DNA from: Primorskyibacter marinus
Lineage (GTDB): Bacteria; Pseudomonadota; Alphaproteobacteria; Rhodobacterales; Rhodobacteraceae
Direction: 5' to 3'
DNA: 64,000 nt
Assembly: GCF_003313245.1 (NCBI RefSeq)
Contig: NZ_QJSD01000013.1
Span: forward strand, 39,941-103,940
Shown here in pieces: positions 17,699-26,682 of this stretch. The notes beneath the pieces were generated by a model. That model searched no databases. It saw only the letters and a program-made list of their open reading frames with translations, and was not told the DNA's origin. Made by a program: the position numbers and the translations under genes. Position 1 is the first letter of the stretch, and every line of letters begins with the position of its first letter.

Positions 17699-18896
17699 GT
17701 ATGAGGCTCCGTGGCTGACCATCATCGGGATTGGCGAAGATGCGCCGGATGGCCTGTCTCGTGCAAGCCTTGACGCGCTTGGATCTGCGGAAATCGTCAT
17801 GGGGGCGCAGCGTCAGCTGGCGCTTTTGCCGCCGCACGGGGCCGAGCTTGTGACATGGCCGGTGCCTTTCGCGGACGGGGTGGACCTCTTGTTGAAATAT
17901 CGTGGTCGGCGCGTTGTCATGCTGGCCTCGGGCGATCCATTCTGGTTCGGGGCGGGAACCAGCATGATGGGGCACCTCGCACCGGGGGAATGGCGCGCCT
18001 TGCCCGGTGTCTCGACCTTTTCGCTTGCGGCCAATGTCATGGGCTGGGCGTTGGAGAAAACGCGGTGTTTCGGGCTGCACGCAGCGCCTTTGAGCCGGTT
18101 GCGACCGGCGCTTGCGACGGGCGTGCGGCTGATCGTGCTGCTGCGCGATGGGGCGGCGGTGGCGACTCTGGCGCAGTATCTGACAGCACAGGGCTGGGGC
18201 GCGTCGCGGATCAGCGTACTGGAATCGCTGGGTGGGCCGCAGGCGCGGCGCAGCGATATACGCGCCGCCGACGGGGTCACCGACAACCATGCGCACCCGG
18301 TCTGCGCGGCAATAGAGGTTGCGGGCACCGGCGTGGCGCTGCCGCTGGCCAGCGGCCGGCCGGATGCTTTTTTCGACAGCGACGGCACGATGACGAAACG
18401 GCCGGTCCGGGCGCTGACCCTGTCCGCGCTGGCCCCGCGCCCGTTCGAGCACCTTTGGGACATCGGCGGCGGCTCGGGGTCGATCGCGATCGAATGGCTT
18501 CTGGGCGATCCCAGCCTGAGTGCCACCACGATCGAGCGCAACCCCGCGCGCGCGGCGCGCATCGCGGCGAACGCGGCGGCGCTGGGGGTGGATCGGTTGC
18601 AGGTCATCGAAGGCGAGGCCCCCACCGCGCTTGAAGAGTTGCAGACGCCCGATTGCGTCTTTATCGGCGGGGGGCTGTCCGATGATCTTCTGAACTGGCT
18701 TGAGGCGACATTACCGGCCGGAACGCGGCTGGTGGCCAATGCCGTGACGCTGGAAAGCGAGGCCTTGCTGACGCAGACACAGGCACGGCGGGGTGGTGAT
18801 CTGCTTCGCATCGAACTGGCCCGCGCCGCGCCGCTGGGGTCGGGGCGGGGCTGGAAAGCCAACTATCCCATCGTACAATGGAGCGTGACGCTATGA
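17697..18896 (+). CDS. cobL: Precorrin-6Y C5,15-methyltransferase (decarboxylating)
   Basis: 399 residues: an N-terminal CbiE-like tetrapyrrole methylase (about 1-200, with LASGDPFWFG and LPGVSTFSLAAN) fused to a C-terminal CbiT-like class-I methyltransferase (about 225-399, with the SAM motif DIGGGSGSIAIEW). It methylates C5 and C15 and decarboxylates the C12 acetate. The start at 17697 is preceded by GAGGGGG and coincides with the cobK start on the opposite strand. The longer upstream frame is not family-like. Confidence 0.95.
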   Translation: MYEAPWLTIIGIGEDAPDGLSRASLDALGSAEIVMGAQRQLALLPPHGAELVTWPVPFADGVDLLLKYRGRRVVMLASGDPFWFGAGTSMMGHLAPGEWRALPGVSTFSLAANVMGWALEKTRCFGLHAAPLSRLRPALATGVRLIVLLRDGAAVATLAQYLTAQGWGASRISVLESLGGPQARRSDIRAADGVTDNHAHPVCAAIEVAGTGVALPLASGRPDAFFDSDGTMTKRPVRALTLSALAPRPFEHLWDIGGGSGSIAIEWLLGDPSLSATTIERNPARAARIAANAAALGVDRLQVIEGEAPTALEELQTPDCVFIGGGLSDDLLNWLEATLPAGTRLVANAVTLESEALLTQTQARRGGDLLRIELARAAPLGSGRGWKANYPIVQWSVTL

Positions 18897-19255
18897 TTGT
18901 CGCGGGCTTCGGATTTCGCAGCAGGGCGGATATGGGCAGTCTGCGCAGCGCTCTTGAATTGCACGGCGTTGCGCCTGACAGCTTGGCCACAGCATCGGCC
19001 AAGGCCAAGGCCGCGCCATTCATCGACCTTGCGCAGGCGCTTGGTCTGCCGGTTGTGGCGGTTCGGGCGGATAAGCTCGTCATACAGCCGGTTCAGACCC
19101 ACTCGGTCGCATCGCACGACCATTATGGCACCGGCAGCGTGGCCGAAGCGGCAGCACTGGCCGCAGCGGGGCCGGGCGCGCGCCTGCTGGCGGCAAGACT
19201 GATTTCACCGGACAGGCTGGCAACCTGCGCAATCGCGATAGGAGACGCGACATGA
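18893..19255 (+). CDS. cobE: CobE / CbiG-C-terminal-domain protein
   Basis: 120 residues corresponding to the CbiG C-terminal domain alone. It opens with [10 protein letters not shown] and ends with [14 protein letters not shown]. In the anaerobic pathway CbiG opens the delta-lactone ring. The role of the stand-alone aerobic CobE is less certain; it is required for cobalamin synthesis in Pseudomonas. It overlaps cobL and cobM by 4 bp each. Confidence 0.85.
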   Translation: MIVAGFGFRSRADMGSLRSALELHGVAPDSLATASAKAKAAPFIDLAQALGLPVVAVRADKLVIQPVQTHSVASHDHYGTGSVAEAAALAAAGPGARLLAARLISPDRLATCAIAIGDAT

Positions 19256-20046
19256 CCGTTCATTTTATCGGAGCCGGACCCGGCGCACCGGACCTTCTGA
19301 CCCTGCGGGGCAGGGACATCATCGCGGCGTGTCCGGTCTGCCTCTATGCCGGATCTTTGGTGCCCGAGGCAATTCTGGCCCATTGCCCAGCGGAGGCGCA
19401 CATCATCAACACAGCGGCCTTGGATCTGGATGCCATCATATCGCATATGCAGGCGGCCCACGCGGCAGGTCAGGATGTCGCGCGGCTGCATTCGGGGGAT
19501 CTTTCGGTCTGGTCCGCGATGGGCGAGCAGATGCGCCGCCTGCGGGCGCTGGACATCCCCGTGTCGGTCACGCCGGGGGTGCCGTCTTTTGCCGCTGCCG
19601 CCGCCGCGCTCGGAACCGAGCTGACCTTGCCCGGACTGGCGCAATCGGTTGTTCTGACGCGGACGCCTGGACGCGCCTCCAGCATGCCAACGGGCGAGAC
19701 GCTGACCAACTTCGCGGCCACGGGGGCGACGCTGGCCATCCACCTTTCGGTGCAGAACATTGCCGCCGTCACCGCTGATCTGACCCCGGCCTACGGGGCT
19801 GACTGTCCTGCTGCCGTCGTTTATCGCGCAAGCTGGCCGGATGAACGGATCATTCGCGGCACGCTGGCCGACATTGCCGGACGATTGGACGCCGAGATCA
19901 CCCGTACTGCCCTGATCCTTGTCGGGCCGGCGCTGGCCGGAGAGGGGTTTGACGAAAGCTGCCTCTATTCGGTGGATTACGACCGGCGCTATCGACCGCA
20001 AAGCGCGGACAGCCCCTGGGCGGGTTGGAGCCACGGCGATGGTTGA
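19252..20046 (+). CDS. cobM: Precorrin-4 C11-methyltransferase
   Basis: 264 residues. This SAM-dependent tetrapyrrole methylase acts on C11 of precorrin-4. Landmarks are [32 protein letters not shown] and [19 protein letters not shown]. It overlaps cobE by 4 bp and the cobB start by 8 bp. Confidence 0.95.
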   Translation: MTVHFIGAGPGAPDLLTLRGRDIIAACPVCLYAGSLVPEAILAHCPAEAHIINTAALDLDAIISHMQAAHAAGQDVARLHSGDLSVWSAMGEQMRRLRALDIPVSVTPGVPSFAAAAAALGTELTLPGLAQSVVLTRTPGRASSMPTGETLTNFAATGATLAIHLSVQNIAAVTADLTPAYGADCPAAVVYRASWPDERIIRGTLADIAGRLDAEITRTALILVGPALAGEGFDESCLYSVDYDRRYRPQSADSPWAGWSHGDG

Positions 20047-21373
20047 TCCGGCCTTCGTTCCGCCCGGCCTGATGATCTCGGCCCCGTCGTCAGGGACCGG
20101 CAAGACCACGGTCATGCTGGGCTTGCTGCGGGTGTTGGCCGAAGAGGGGCTGACCGTGCAGCCCTATAAATCCGGCCCCGATTACATTGATCCCGCGTTT
20201 CACCGCGCGGCGTGCGGGCGGGCCTCGTTCAACCTTGATACCTGGGCGATGGGGGCGGATCTTCTTGGCACAGTCACGGCCCAGTCGCAGGGTGCGGATA
20301 TCTGTATCGCCGAAGGGTCGATGGGTCTTTACGATGGCGTCGCCACACGCGGTCAAAGCGGTTTCGGCAGTTCCGCCGAAACGGCGCGGCACATGGGGTG
20401 GCCCGTGGTTCTGGTGGTCGATGTCAGTGGGCAGGCGCAATCCGCCGCTGCGACGGCGCTTGGGTTTCAGGCCTACCAACCCGATCTGCCCTTTGCCGGT
20501 GTGATCCTGAACCGCGTGGCCTCACCGCGCCACGAGCGGCTGGCGCGACTGGGGATGGAAAAGGCCGGCGTGACCGTGCTGGGTGCCTTGCCCCGGCGCG
20601 GCGATCTCGTCTTGCCCGAGCGGCACCTGGGTCTGATTCAGGCAGCCGAGCATCCTGATCTGGAGGCCGCGATTGCCGCCTATGCCGATTTCCTGCGCGC
20701 CCATGTGGATCTGGACGCGCTGCGCAACGCCGCCCGTGGCCAGCGCGGTCAAGACGGCGCGCGACCTTGGCCATCTGCACCGGCGGGGCGGATTGCACTG
20801 GCGCAGGACGCGGCGTTTTCCTTTACCTATCCGCACCAGCTGGAGGGCTGGCGCGCGGCAGGTGCGGAAATCCTTCCCTTCTCGCCGTTGGCAGACGAAG
20901 CACCCGACGCCAGTGCCGATCTCGTCTGGCTGCCGGGAGGGTATCCAGAACTGCACGCAGGGCGGCTGGCAGCGGCGAGCCGCTTTCGCGCAGGTCTGAT
21001 CCGGCACGCGCGTTCGCGCCCGGTTCACGGCGAATGCGGCGGCTATATGGCGCTTGGCGCGGCGCTGATCGACAAGGAGGGAACCGCGCATGAAATGGCC
21101 GGTCTGCTGGGCCTTGTGACCAGCTATGAGAAACGCAAGTTCCACCTGGGCTATCGACGTGTCGATCTGCTGTCCCCGATGCCGGGACACGCTGCGGGGA
21201 CGCAGCTTCTGGGGCATGAATTCCACTATTCCACGATCCTTGAACAGCCCGACGCACCGCTGGCGCGGGTGGCGGATGCCGATGGGGCGCCGGTGCCCGA
21301 GACCGGATCATGCCGGGGCCATGTCACCGGCACGTTCTTTCATCTGATCACCGCGCAAGAGGCCCCACGATGA
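20039..21373 (+). CDS. cobB: Hydrogenobyrinic acid a,c-diamide synthase
   Basis: 444 residues. It amidates the a and c carboxylates with glutamine and ATP, making the substrate of CobN. The N-terminal P-loop is [10 protein letters not shown] (15-24), followed by [13 protein letters not shown]. The C-terminal amidotransferase domain has its nucleophile in [11 protein letters not shown] and the family ending [10 protein letters not shown]. The start at 20039 lies in the 3' end of cobM; upstream in-frame codons are not family-like. Confidence 0.95.
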   Translation: MVDPAFVPPGLMISAPSSGTGKTTVMLGLLRVLAEEGLTVQPYKSGPDYIDPAFHRAACGRASFNLDTWAMGADLLGTVTAQSQGADICIAEGSMGLYDGVATRGQSGFGSSAETARHMGWPVVLVVDVSGQAQSAAATALGFQAYQPDLPFAGVILNRVASPRHERLARLGMEKAGVTVLGALPRRGDLVLPERHLGLIQAAEHPDLEAAIAAYADFLRAHVDLDALRNAARGQRGQDGARPWPSAPAGRIALAQDAAFSFTYPHQLEGWRAAGAEILPFSPLADEAPDASADLVWLPGGYPELHAGRLAAASRFRAGLIRHARSRPVHGECGGYMALGAALIDKEGTAHEMAGLLGLVTSYEKRKFHLGYRRVDLLSPMPGHAAGTQLLGHEFHYSTILEQPDAPLARVADADGAPVPETGSCRGHVTGTFFHLITAQEAPR

Positions 21374-22095
21374 CCGGTTTTGTCAGTTTCGTGGGCTCCG
21401 GCCCCGGTGATCCCGAATTGCTGACGCTCAAGGCGGTGGACCGATTGAAGCGCGCGGATGCGGTGTTGTTCGATGATCTCAGCGCGGGTCCGATCCTCGC
21501 CCATACGCGTAGCGGTGCGGATCTGATAGGGGTCGGCAAACGCGCCGGGCGCGCGTCTCCGCAGCAGGACCATGTCAGTCGCCTGCTGGTGGATTACGCG
21601 AAGACCGACCAGCGCGTTGTGCGGCTGAAATCCGGCGATGGCGGCCTTTTCGGCCGCCTGGAGGAAGAGTTGGTCGCCCTGCGCGCTGCGGGTATCGCCT
21701 ATGAGATCATTCCCGGCGTGCCCTCTGCCGTGGCGGCGGCGGCGGCGGCGGGCATACCTCTGACCCGCCGTCTGACAGCGCGCCGGGTGCAATTTGTCAC
21801 CGGCCATGACGTGACCGGAAAGCTACCTGACGACATCAGCCTGACCGCGCTGGCCGATCCGACAGCCTCGACGGTGATATTCATGGGCAAGCGGACCTTT
21901 CCGGGCCTTCTGGCGCGCCTGCTGGCACATGGCCTGCCGCCCGATACGCCCGCCATTCTGGCCGAGGATGTCAGCCGGCCTGAACAGCAGATCACCCGAT
22001 CGGATGTTACAACTCTGGCCGCACGGCTGTCACAGGAGGTGGGCGACAGCGCGGCGCTGATCCTTTATGGCCCCTTGGCCGAGCCACCGGCATGA
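21370..22095 (+). CDS. cobA: Uroporphyrinogen III C-methyltransferase
   Basis: 241 residues. It methylates uroporphyrinogen III at C2 and C7 to give precorrin-2, the committed step that diverts tetrapyrrole away from haem. Landmarks are VGSGPGDPELLTLKAVD, RLKSGDGGLFGRL and GVPSAVAAAAAAGIPLT. It is a stand-alone CobA without a CysG-type dehydrogenase/chelatase domain. It overlaps the flanking cobB and cobF by 4 bp each. Confidence 0.95.
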   Translation: MTGFVSFVGSGPGDPELLTLKAVDRLKRADAVLFDDLSAGPILAHTRSGADLIGVGKRAGRASPQQDHVSRLLVDYAKTDQRVVRLKSGDGGLFGRLEEELVALRAAGIAYEIIPGVPSAVAAAAAAGIPLTRRLTARRVQFVTGHDVTGKLPDDISLTALADPTASTVIFMGKRTFPGLLARLLAHGLPPDTPAILAEDVSRPEQQITRSDVTTLAARLSQEVGDSAALILYGPLAEPPA

Positions 22096-22847
22096 TTGCC
22101 GCATCCTTCGATCTTTGGCTGGTCGGGATAGGCACCGGCAGCCCGGCGCATGTCACCGGCGAGGGAATGCAGGCGCTGCGCGATGCGGCAGTGGTGCTGG
22201 TGCCTGACAAGGGCGCGGGCAAGGGCGATCTGGCGGCGTTGCGATACCACATCCTGAATGCCAGCGGCACGCAGGCGCGGGTTGTCACCTTTGACTACCC
22301 GGTGCGCGACCCCGCCTTGCCTTATCCCGAAAGAGTCGCGCGCTGGCATGACGAGATTGCCCGCCGCTGGCAGAGCGCGCTGGCCGGGGCAGGGCAGGCC
22401 GGGCCGGTGGCGCTGCTGGTCTGGGGCGATCCTTCGCTATACGACAGCACGCTGCGCATTGCCCGGCGGCTGACCCCCGTGCCGCGCCTGCGGGTGGTGC
22501 CGGGTATCACTGCCATTCAGGCCCTGACGGCGGCGCATGCGCTGACACTGAACACGCTCAACGGGCCGGTGACGATCACCACAGGGCGGCGGCTGCGCGA
22601 TCATGGCTGGCCCGAGGACGCAGAGACGTTGGTCGTGATGCTGGATGGCTATTGCACCTTTCAGACCCTGCCCGCCGATACGCGTATCTGGTGGGGGGCC
22701 TTTCTGGGAATGCCGGAACAGATTCTGGAGCATGGCCGGATTGGCGATGTCGCGCAACGGATTATCCAAATCCGAGCAGAGACGCGGGCGCGGCATGGCT
22801 GGATCATGGATACCTATCTGTTGCGCGCGCGCACCGCCGAGTCTTAG
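22092..22847 (+). CDS. cobF: Precorrin-6A synthase (deacetylating), C1-methyltransferase
   Basis: 251 residues. It methylates C1 of precorrin-5 and removes the extruded acetyl group as acetate; it is specific to the aerobic pathway. Seen are LVGIGTGSPAHVTGEGMQAL, WGDPSLYDSTLRI and VVPGITAIQALTAAHAL, and the CobF-like C-terminal WGAFLGMPEQILEHG. It is the last gene of the long forward operon before the second riboswitch. Confidence 0.93.
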   Translation: MIAASFDLWLVGIGTGSPAHVTGEGMQALRDAAVVLVPDKGAGKGDLAALRYHILNASGTQARVVTFDYPVRDPALPYPERVARWHDEIARRWQSALAGAGQAGPVALLVWGDPSLYDSTLRIARRLTPVPRLRVVPGITAIQALTAAHALTLNTLNGPVTITTGRRLRDHGWPEDAETLVVMLDGYCTFQTLPADTRIWWGAFLGMPEQILEHGRIGDVAQRIIQIRAETRARHGWIMDTYLLRARTAES

Positions 22848-22924
22848 GGCCGTCGCACAGATCTGGTGGCCTGCGGCGCGTATTATGGATTGACGCCACG
22901 CATCCTGTTCTGTCAATTAAGCGC

Positions 22925-23103
22925 CATGACCGGTCCCGTTGTTTTTCGGGCGAAAGAGGGAATGTAGTGCGGTGCCGTTTCGCGCCAAATCTACAGCTGC
23001 CCCCGCAACTGTCAGCGGCGAGCAGGGCCAATATGCCACTGGAGCAATCCGGGAAGGCTGGCCCAACGCATTGACCCGCAAGCCAGGAGACCTGCCGGAC
23101 ATG
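22925..23103 (+). ncRNA. Cobalamin (B12) riboswitch upstream of the cobalt ECF importer
   Basis: A closing stem CATG-A-CCGG (22925-22933) with CCGG-A-CATG (23095-23103) encloses the conserved order: GCGAAAGAGGGAAT, CAGCTGCCCCCGCAACTGT, GCCACTG, GGGAAGGC and the perfect B12 box AGCCAGGAGACCTGCC. A possible promoter (TTGACG at 22890, weak -10 near 22913) precedes it. It should repress cobalt uptake when B12 is plentiful. A hairpin just past it (GCCCC 23105-23109 with GGGGC 23118-23122) could belong to the expression platform. Confidence 0.95.
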
Positions 23104-23225
23104 TGCCCCATGGTAAACGGGGCGCATCCACCGGACGCCGGGGTGTGCGTTTGGCCGTGGCATCCGCGCGCCGATCTCTGGTGCACCGTCCCGGTCCGAT
23201 CCTTCCCCGCCGTTCAAATGAAAAA

Positions 23226-23243
23226 GGTGCCGGGTGTGGCACC
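23226..23243 (+). promoter_or_regulatory. Hairpin just upstream of the DUF4198 start
   Basis: GGTGCC-N6-GGCACC preceded by an A run, ending 17 nt before the start codon at 23261. It lies between the B12 riboswitch and the first gene, so it may be part of the switch's expression platform by hiding or exposing the ribosome site. There is no T tract, so it is not a typical terminator. Confidence 0.45.
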
Positions 23244-23260
23244 ATAGACGGGACGGATTG

Positions 23261-24046
23261 ATGAAAAAGACCCTTATTGCCAGCGCTGTTGCGCTGACCC
23301 TGCCTGCGATGGCCTCGGGACATTTCCTGCTGGAATATACCACGGACACGATGATCGAACGCCCCGGCGATGTGCCGGTAAAGCTGATCTTCTGGCATCC
23401 GATGGACAACGGTCATGTGATGGACCTGGATCTGCCACAAGACTTCTACATGATCCATAATGGCGAGAAGACTGACCTGCAGGACACGCTGGAGCCCGTG
23501 CAATTCACCGGCGGCGAAAACAGCGGTGCCGCCTTCAAGGGAAGCGTGCCGGTCAAACGCTCGGGTGATTACATTCTGGTCACGGTGCCGATCCCTTATT
23601 ACGAGGAATCCGAGGATATCTATATCCAGCAGATCACCAAGGCGTTCCTGAACCGCAGCGAATTGCCAACTGACTGGATGAACCCGGTCGGCTTGCCCAC
23701 GGAAATCGTGCCGCTCAACAAGCCTTACAACATCTTGGCCGGGTCGACCTTTACCGGGCAGGTCCTGGCCGAGGGCCAGCCGGTTGCCGGTGCCGAGATC
23801 GAAATCGAATACATGGCGGCCGAGCCCGACATGGAAAGTGCTGCCTCAAGCGCGCCGGTCGTGGGCGCGATGCCCGGTGGAACCATTGTCGCCGTTTCCG
23901 ATAGCAACGGGTATTTCACTTTCGGGGTCCCCAAGGCCGGATATTGGGGCTTTGCCGCGCTCGGCTCTGGCCCTGCGACCGAGCATGACGGCAAGGAACT
24001 GAGCCAGGACGCGGTGATCTGGATCCGCGCCTGGGACATGGAGTGA
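23261..24046 (+). CDS. DUF4198 periplasmic protein of a cobalt/nickel ECF transporter (NikK/CbtK-like)
   Basis: 261 residues with a clear signal peptide (MKKTLIASAVALTLPAMASG) directly followed by a His (HFLLEY), typical of DUF4198 proteins that accompany CbiM/NikM transporters. The C-terminal half (about 160-255) is a carboxypeptidase-regulatory-like beta domain with SDSNGYFTFGVPKAGYWGF. The role is probably periplasmic metal delivery or gating, based on context. It is the first gene behind the second B12 riboswitch, which argues for cobalt rather than nickel. Confidence 0.82.
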   Translation: MKKTLIASAVALTLPAMASGHFLLEYTTDTMIERPGDVPVKLIFWHPMDNGHVMDLDLPQDFYMIHNGEKTDLQDTLEPVQFTGGENSGAAFKGSVPVKRSGDYILVTVPIPYYEESEDIYIQQITKAFLNRSELPTDWMNPVGLPTEIVPLNKPYNILAGSTFTGQVLAEGQPVAGAEIEIEYMAAEPDMESAASSAPVVGAMPGGTIVAVSDSNGYFTFGVPKAGYWGFAALGSGPATEHDGKELSQDAVIWIRAWDME

Positions 24047-24053
24047 TCCGGCC

Positions 24054-24665
24054 ATGCACATCGTAGATGGCGCGCTGTCCAATCCGGTGGTGATCGCCGG
24101 GGCGGTTGCGGCAGTGGGCGGCATCGCGCTTGGCCTGCGCAGCCTGACATTGGAACGCATCCCCGCTGCGGGGGTGCTGTCGGCCAGTTTCTTTGTCGCC
24201 TCGCTGATCCATGTGCCCATCGGGCCATCCTCGGTGCATCTGATTCTGAACGGTCTGGCCGGGCTTTTGCTTGGCTGCGCCGCTTTTCCGGCGCTGTTTG
24301 TCGGCCTGTTGTTGCAGACGGTGTTTTTCGGCTTTGGCGGGTTGACGGTGCTTGGGGTCAATACGGTGAACATCGCGCTGCCCGCCGTGCTGGCCTGGAT
24401 GGTGTTCGGGCGGCTGATCGGGCGCGGCTCGCCGGTTCAGGGTGCCATCTGGGGCGGTGTCGGCGGGGCCTTTGCCATTGCCGCAACGACGGGGATGGTT
24501 GCCGTTTCTCTGGCCATGTCGGGCGATGAATTCCTGCCCGCCGCGAAACTGGTTTTCTTTGCTCATGTTCCGGTCATGGCCATCGAGGCCGTGCTTACCG
24601 GCTTTGCCATATTGCTTGCACGCAAGGTCAAACCCGAGCTGTTCGTCAAAGGACTCCCCGCATGA
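24054..24665 (+). CDS. cbiM: CbiM, substrate-specific S component of the cobalt ECF transporter
   Basis: 203 residues with about six hydrophobic segments. The processed N-terminus begins with the metal-coordinating MHIVDGALSNPV, in which Met1, the N-terminal amine, His2 and a downstream His (SLIHVPIGPSSVHL) bind Co(II) in known members. It lies 7 bp after the DUF4198 gene and overlaps CbiL by 4 bp. Confidence 0.93.
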   Translation: MHIVDGALSNPVVIAGAVAAVGGIALGLRSLTLERIPAAGVLSASFFVASLIHVPIGPSSVHLILNGLAGLLLGCAAFPALFVGLLLQTVFFGFGGLTVLGVNTVNIALPAVLAWMVFGRLIGRGSPVQGAIWGGVGGAFAIAATTGMVAVSLAMSGDEFLPAAKLVFFAHVPVMAIEAVLTGFAILLARKVKPELFVKGLPA

Positions 24666-25243
24666 AACATCTGATCCTTGCTCTGGCGGTGATCGTGGCC
24701 CCCATGCCTGCGCTGGCACATAAGGTCATCGCGGGGGTGTTCCCCGCCGGTGAAGCCATCGAAGGCGAAATCGGGTTTTCAAACGGTGACATGGCCACAA
24801 ATGCAGAGGTCGTCGTGACCGGTCCGGATGGTGTCGAACTGGGCCGTGCGATCACCGATGGGGACGGGTTCTTTACCTTTGTCCCCTCTCAGCCCGTGGC
24901 GCATGTGTTCAGCGTCAATCTGGGGGCAGGCCATGTCGCCGAGGTAACGATGCCTGCCGATCAGGTGGCCGAGATTCTTGGCGAAGCGGCACCGGAAGGT
25001 GCGAAATCCGCCACGACCGAAATACCTCAAGCGACGGGCGGCGTCACGGTCGCGACGTTGACCGGAACAGAGCGGCAGGCCATCGCCGAGGCGGTGCGCG
25101 ACGAAATCCGCCCCCTTCGCCGTGAGATCGCGGCCTATAAGGAGCATAACGGCTTTCAGACCATCCTTGGCGGCATCGGCTATATCGTGGGGCTGTTCGG
25201 GCTGGGCTTTTACCTTGCGGCGCGCCGCAAGCCGGAGGCCTAG
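24662..25243 (+). CDS. cbiL: CbiL/NikL-type accessory membrane protein of the cobalt ECF transporter
   Basis: 193 residues: a signal peptide ending in PALAHK, a periplasmic beta-rich domain (about 25-95) with DGDGFFTFVPS, a polar helical linker (about 140-165), and one C-terminal membrane helix (GGIGYIVGLFGLGFYLA) with a positive tail. This layout matches CbiL/NikL proteins that take the place of CbiN in some transporters. The exact mechanism is not known. It overlaps cbiM by 4 bp and is 3 bp from cbiQ. Confidence 0.8.
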   Translation: MKHLILALAVIVAPMPALAHKVIAGVFPAGEAIEGEIGFSNGDMATNAEVVVTGPDGVELGRAITDGDGFFTFVPSQPVAHVFSVNLGAGHVAEVTMPADQVAEILGEAAPEGAKSATTEIPQATGGVTVATLTGTERQAIAEAVRDEIRPLRREIAAYKEHNGFQTILGGIGYIVGLFGLGFYLAARRKPEA

Positions 25244-25246
25244 GAC

Positions 25247-26035
25247 GTGGCACATGCGCTTGGACAGAATGAAAAGACGCTGACCGAAACCGGCGCGCTG
25301 CGCGTGTCGGGCCGGATCGGCAGCGTCGATCCACGGGTGCGTATTCTTGCCGCGATCAGCTTCGGCATCGTGGTGGTGGGGCTGTCGTCGTTGATGACGC
25401 TGAGCGTCGCATTGGGTCTGTCGATGGGCCTTCTGTTGCTGTCACGCCTGCCTTTGCGCCCGACCCTGAAACGCATGGCGATGATGGACAGCTTTATCAT
25501 TTTCATGTTGCTGCTGTTGCCCTTTACAGTGCCGGGCGATCCCATTTTCACGCTTTGGGGCGCGACCGCCAGCTGGCAAGGGCTGTGGCGCGGCGTGGAA
25601 ATCGCCCTGACGGCTAATGCGGTTATTCTGGCGTTGATGACACTGGTCGGCACGATGGAGCCTGTGACACTGGGCCACGCGCTGCACAAGCTGCGGATGC
25701 CCGAAACTCTTGTGCATCTGCTGATGTTCACGATCCGCTATATCGAGGTTCTGCGCGAGGAATACCTGCGGCTGCGCGCGGCCATGAAGGTGCGCGGCTT
25801 TCGGCCCGGCACCAACTGGCATACCTATCGCAGCTTCGGGTATCTGGTGGGGATGATGCTCGTGCGCGCAATCGAACGATCTGAAAGGATATTGCAGGCA
25901 ATGAAATGTCGTGGTTTTTCCGGGCGCATCCATTTGTTGCAGGATTTTGCTCTGACGGTGGCGGACCGGCGGTTTGTTGCCCTGTTCGGTGGCGCGCTGT
26001 TGCTGTTGATCTGTCTGGAAATCGCATGGCGTTGA
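25247..26035 (+). CDS. cbiQ: CbiQ, transmembrane T component of the cobalt ECF transporter
   Basis: 262 residues starting at GTG. Hydrophobic segments alternate with the two cytoplasmic coupling helices of T components, seen here as EEYLRLRAAMKVRGFRP and SERILQAMKCRGFSG. The Ala/Arg-containing short motifs of these helices contact the ATPase. The last 10 bp overlap the cbiO start. Confidence 0.92.
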   Translation: MAHALGQNEKTLTETGALRVSGRIGSVDPRVRILAAISFGIVVVGLSSLMTLSVALGLSMGLLLLSRLPLRPTLKRMAMMDSFIIFMLLLLPFTVPGDPIFTLWGATASWQGLWRGVEIALTANAVILALMTLVGTMEPVTLGHALHKLRMPETLVHLLMFTIRYIEVLREEYLRLRAAMKVRGFRPGTNWHTYRSFGYLVGMMLVRAIERSERILQAMKCRGFSGRIHLLQDFALTVADRRFVALFGGALLLLICLEIAWR

Positions 26036-26682
26036 TCGAACTGGAAGACATCCATATCAGCTATCCCGGTCAGCCTGCCATCTTGGCGGGTGCGGCGTTG
26101 CAATTGCTGCCCGGTCAGCGGCTGTCCCTGACCGGCCCGAACGGGTCGGGCAAATCCACGCTGCTGCGGGTGATCCTTGGCCTTCAGGCACCGCAGCGCG
26201 GCACGATCCGCGCCTTTGGCCAGCCCCGCACACAAGAGCCCGATTTTCACGAGGTCCGCCGCCGGATCGGCCTGGTGTTTCAGGATGCTGACGATCAGCT
26301 GTTCTGCCCCACCGTCGCCGAGGATATCGCCTTTGGACCGCTGAACCTTGGCAAATCGAAATCCGAGGCGTTGGAGATCGTAGACCGGCTGCTATCGGAT
26401 CTGCGGCTTACCCATCTGCGCGACCGCATCACCCACAAGCTGTCGGGAGGCGAAAAACGTCTGGTGACGCTGGCAACCGTTCTGGCGATGGAGCCGGAAG
26501 TCCTGTTGCTGGACGAGCCGACAAATGCGCTGGATGTGAAAAACGAGGCGCGGTTGATCGAAATCCTGCAAGGTTTGCCGCAGGCGATCCTTCTGGTCAG
26601 CCACTCTGCCGCGTTCCGGGCGCAGATCACAACCGCAGAGGTGGAAATCCGCGAGGGACTTGTCCGCCCGGCCGGACCCTAG
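26026..26682 (+). CDS. cbiO: CbiO, ATPase of the cobalt ECF transporter
   Basis: 218 residues. The ABC motifs are complete: Walker A GPNGSGKST, Q-loop FQDADDQLFCPTVAEDIAFG (typical of ECF ATPases), signature LSGGEKRLV, Walker B VLLLDEPTNALD and switch His in LLVSHSAAF. It is somewhat short for the family (usually 250-280), lacking the C-terminal extension. The start at 26026 overlaps cbiQ. Its TAG stop and that of convergent cobS share a CTAG at 26679-26682. Confidence 0.93.
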   Translation: MALIELEDIHISYPGQPAILAGAALQLLPGQRLSLTGPNGSGKSTLLRVILGLQAPQRGTIRAFGQPRTQEPDFHEVRRRIGLVFQDADDQLFCPTVAEDIAFGPLNLGKSKSEALEIVDRLLSDLRLTHLRDRITHKLSGGEKRLVTLATVLAMEPEVLLLDEPTNALDVKNEARLIEILQGLPQAILLVSHSAAFRAQITTAEVEIREGLVRPAGP

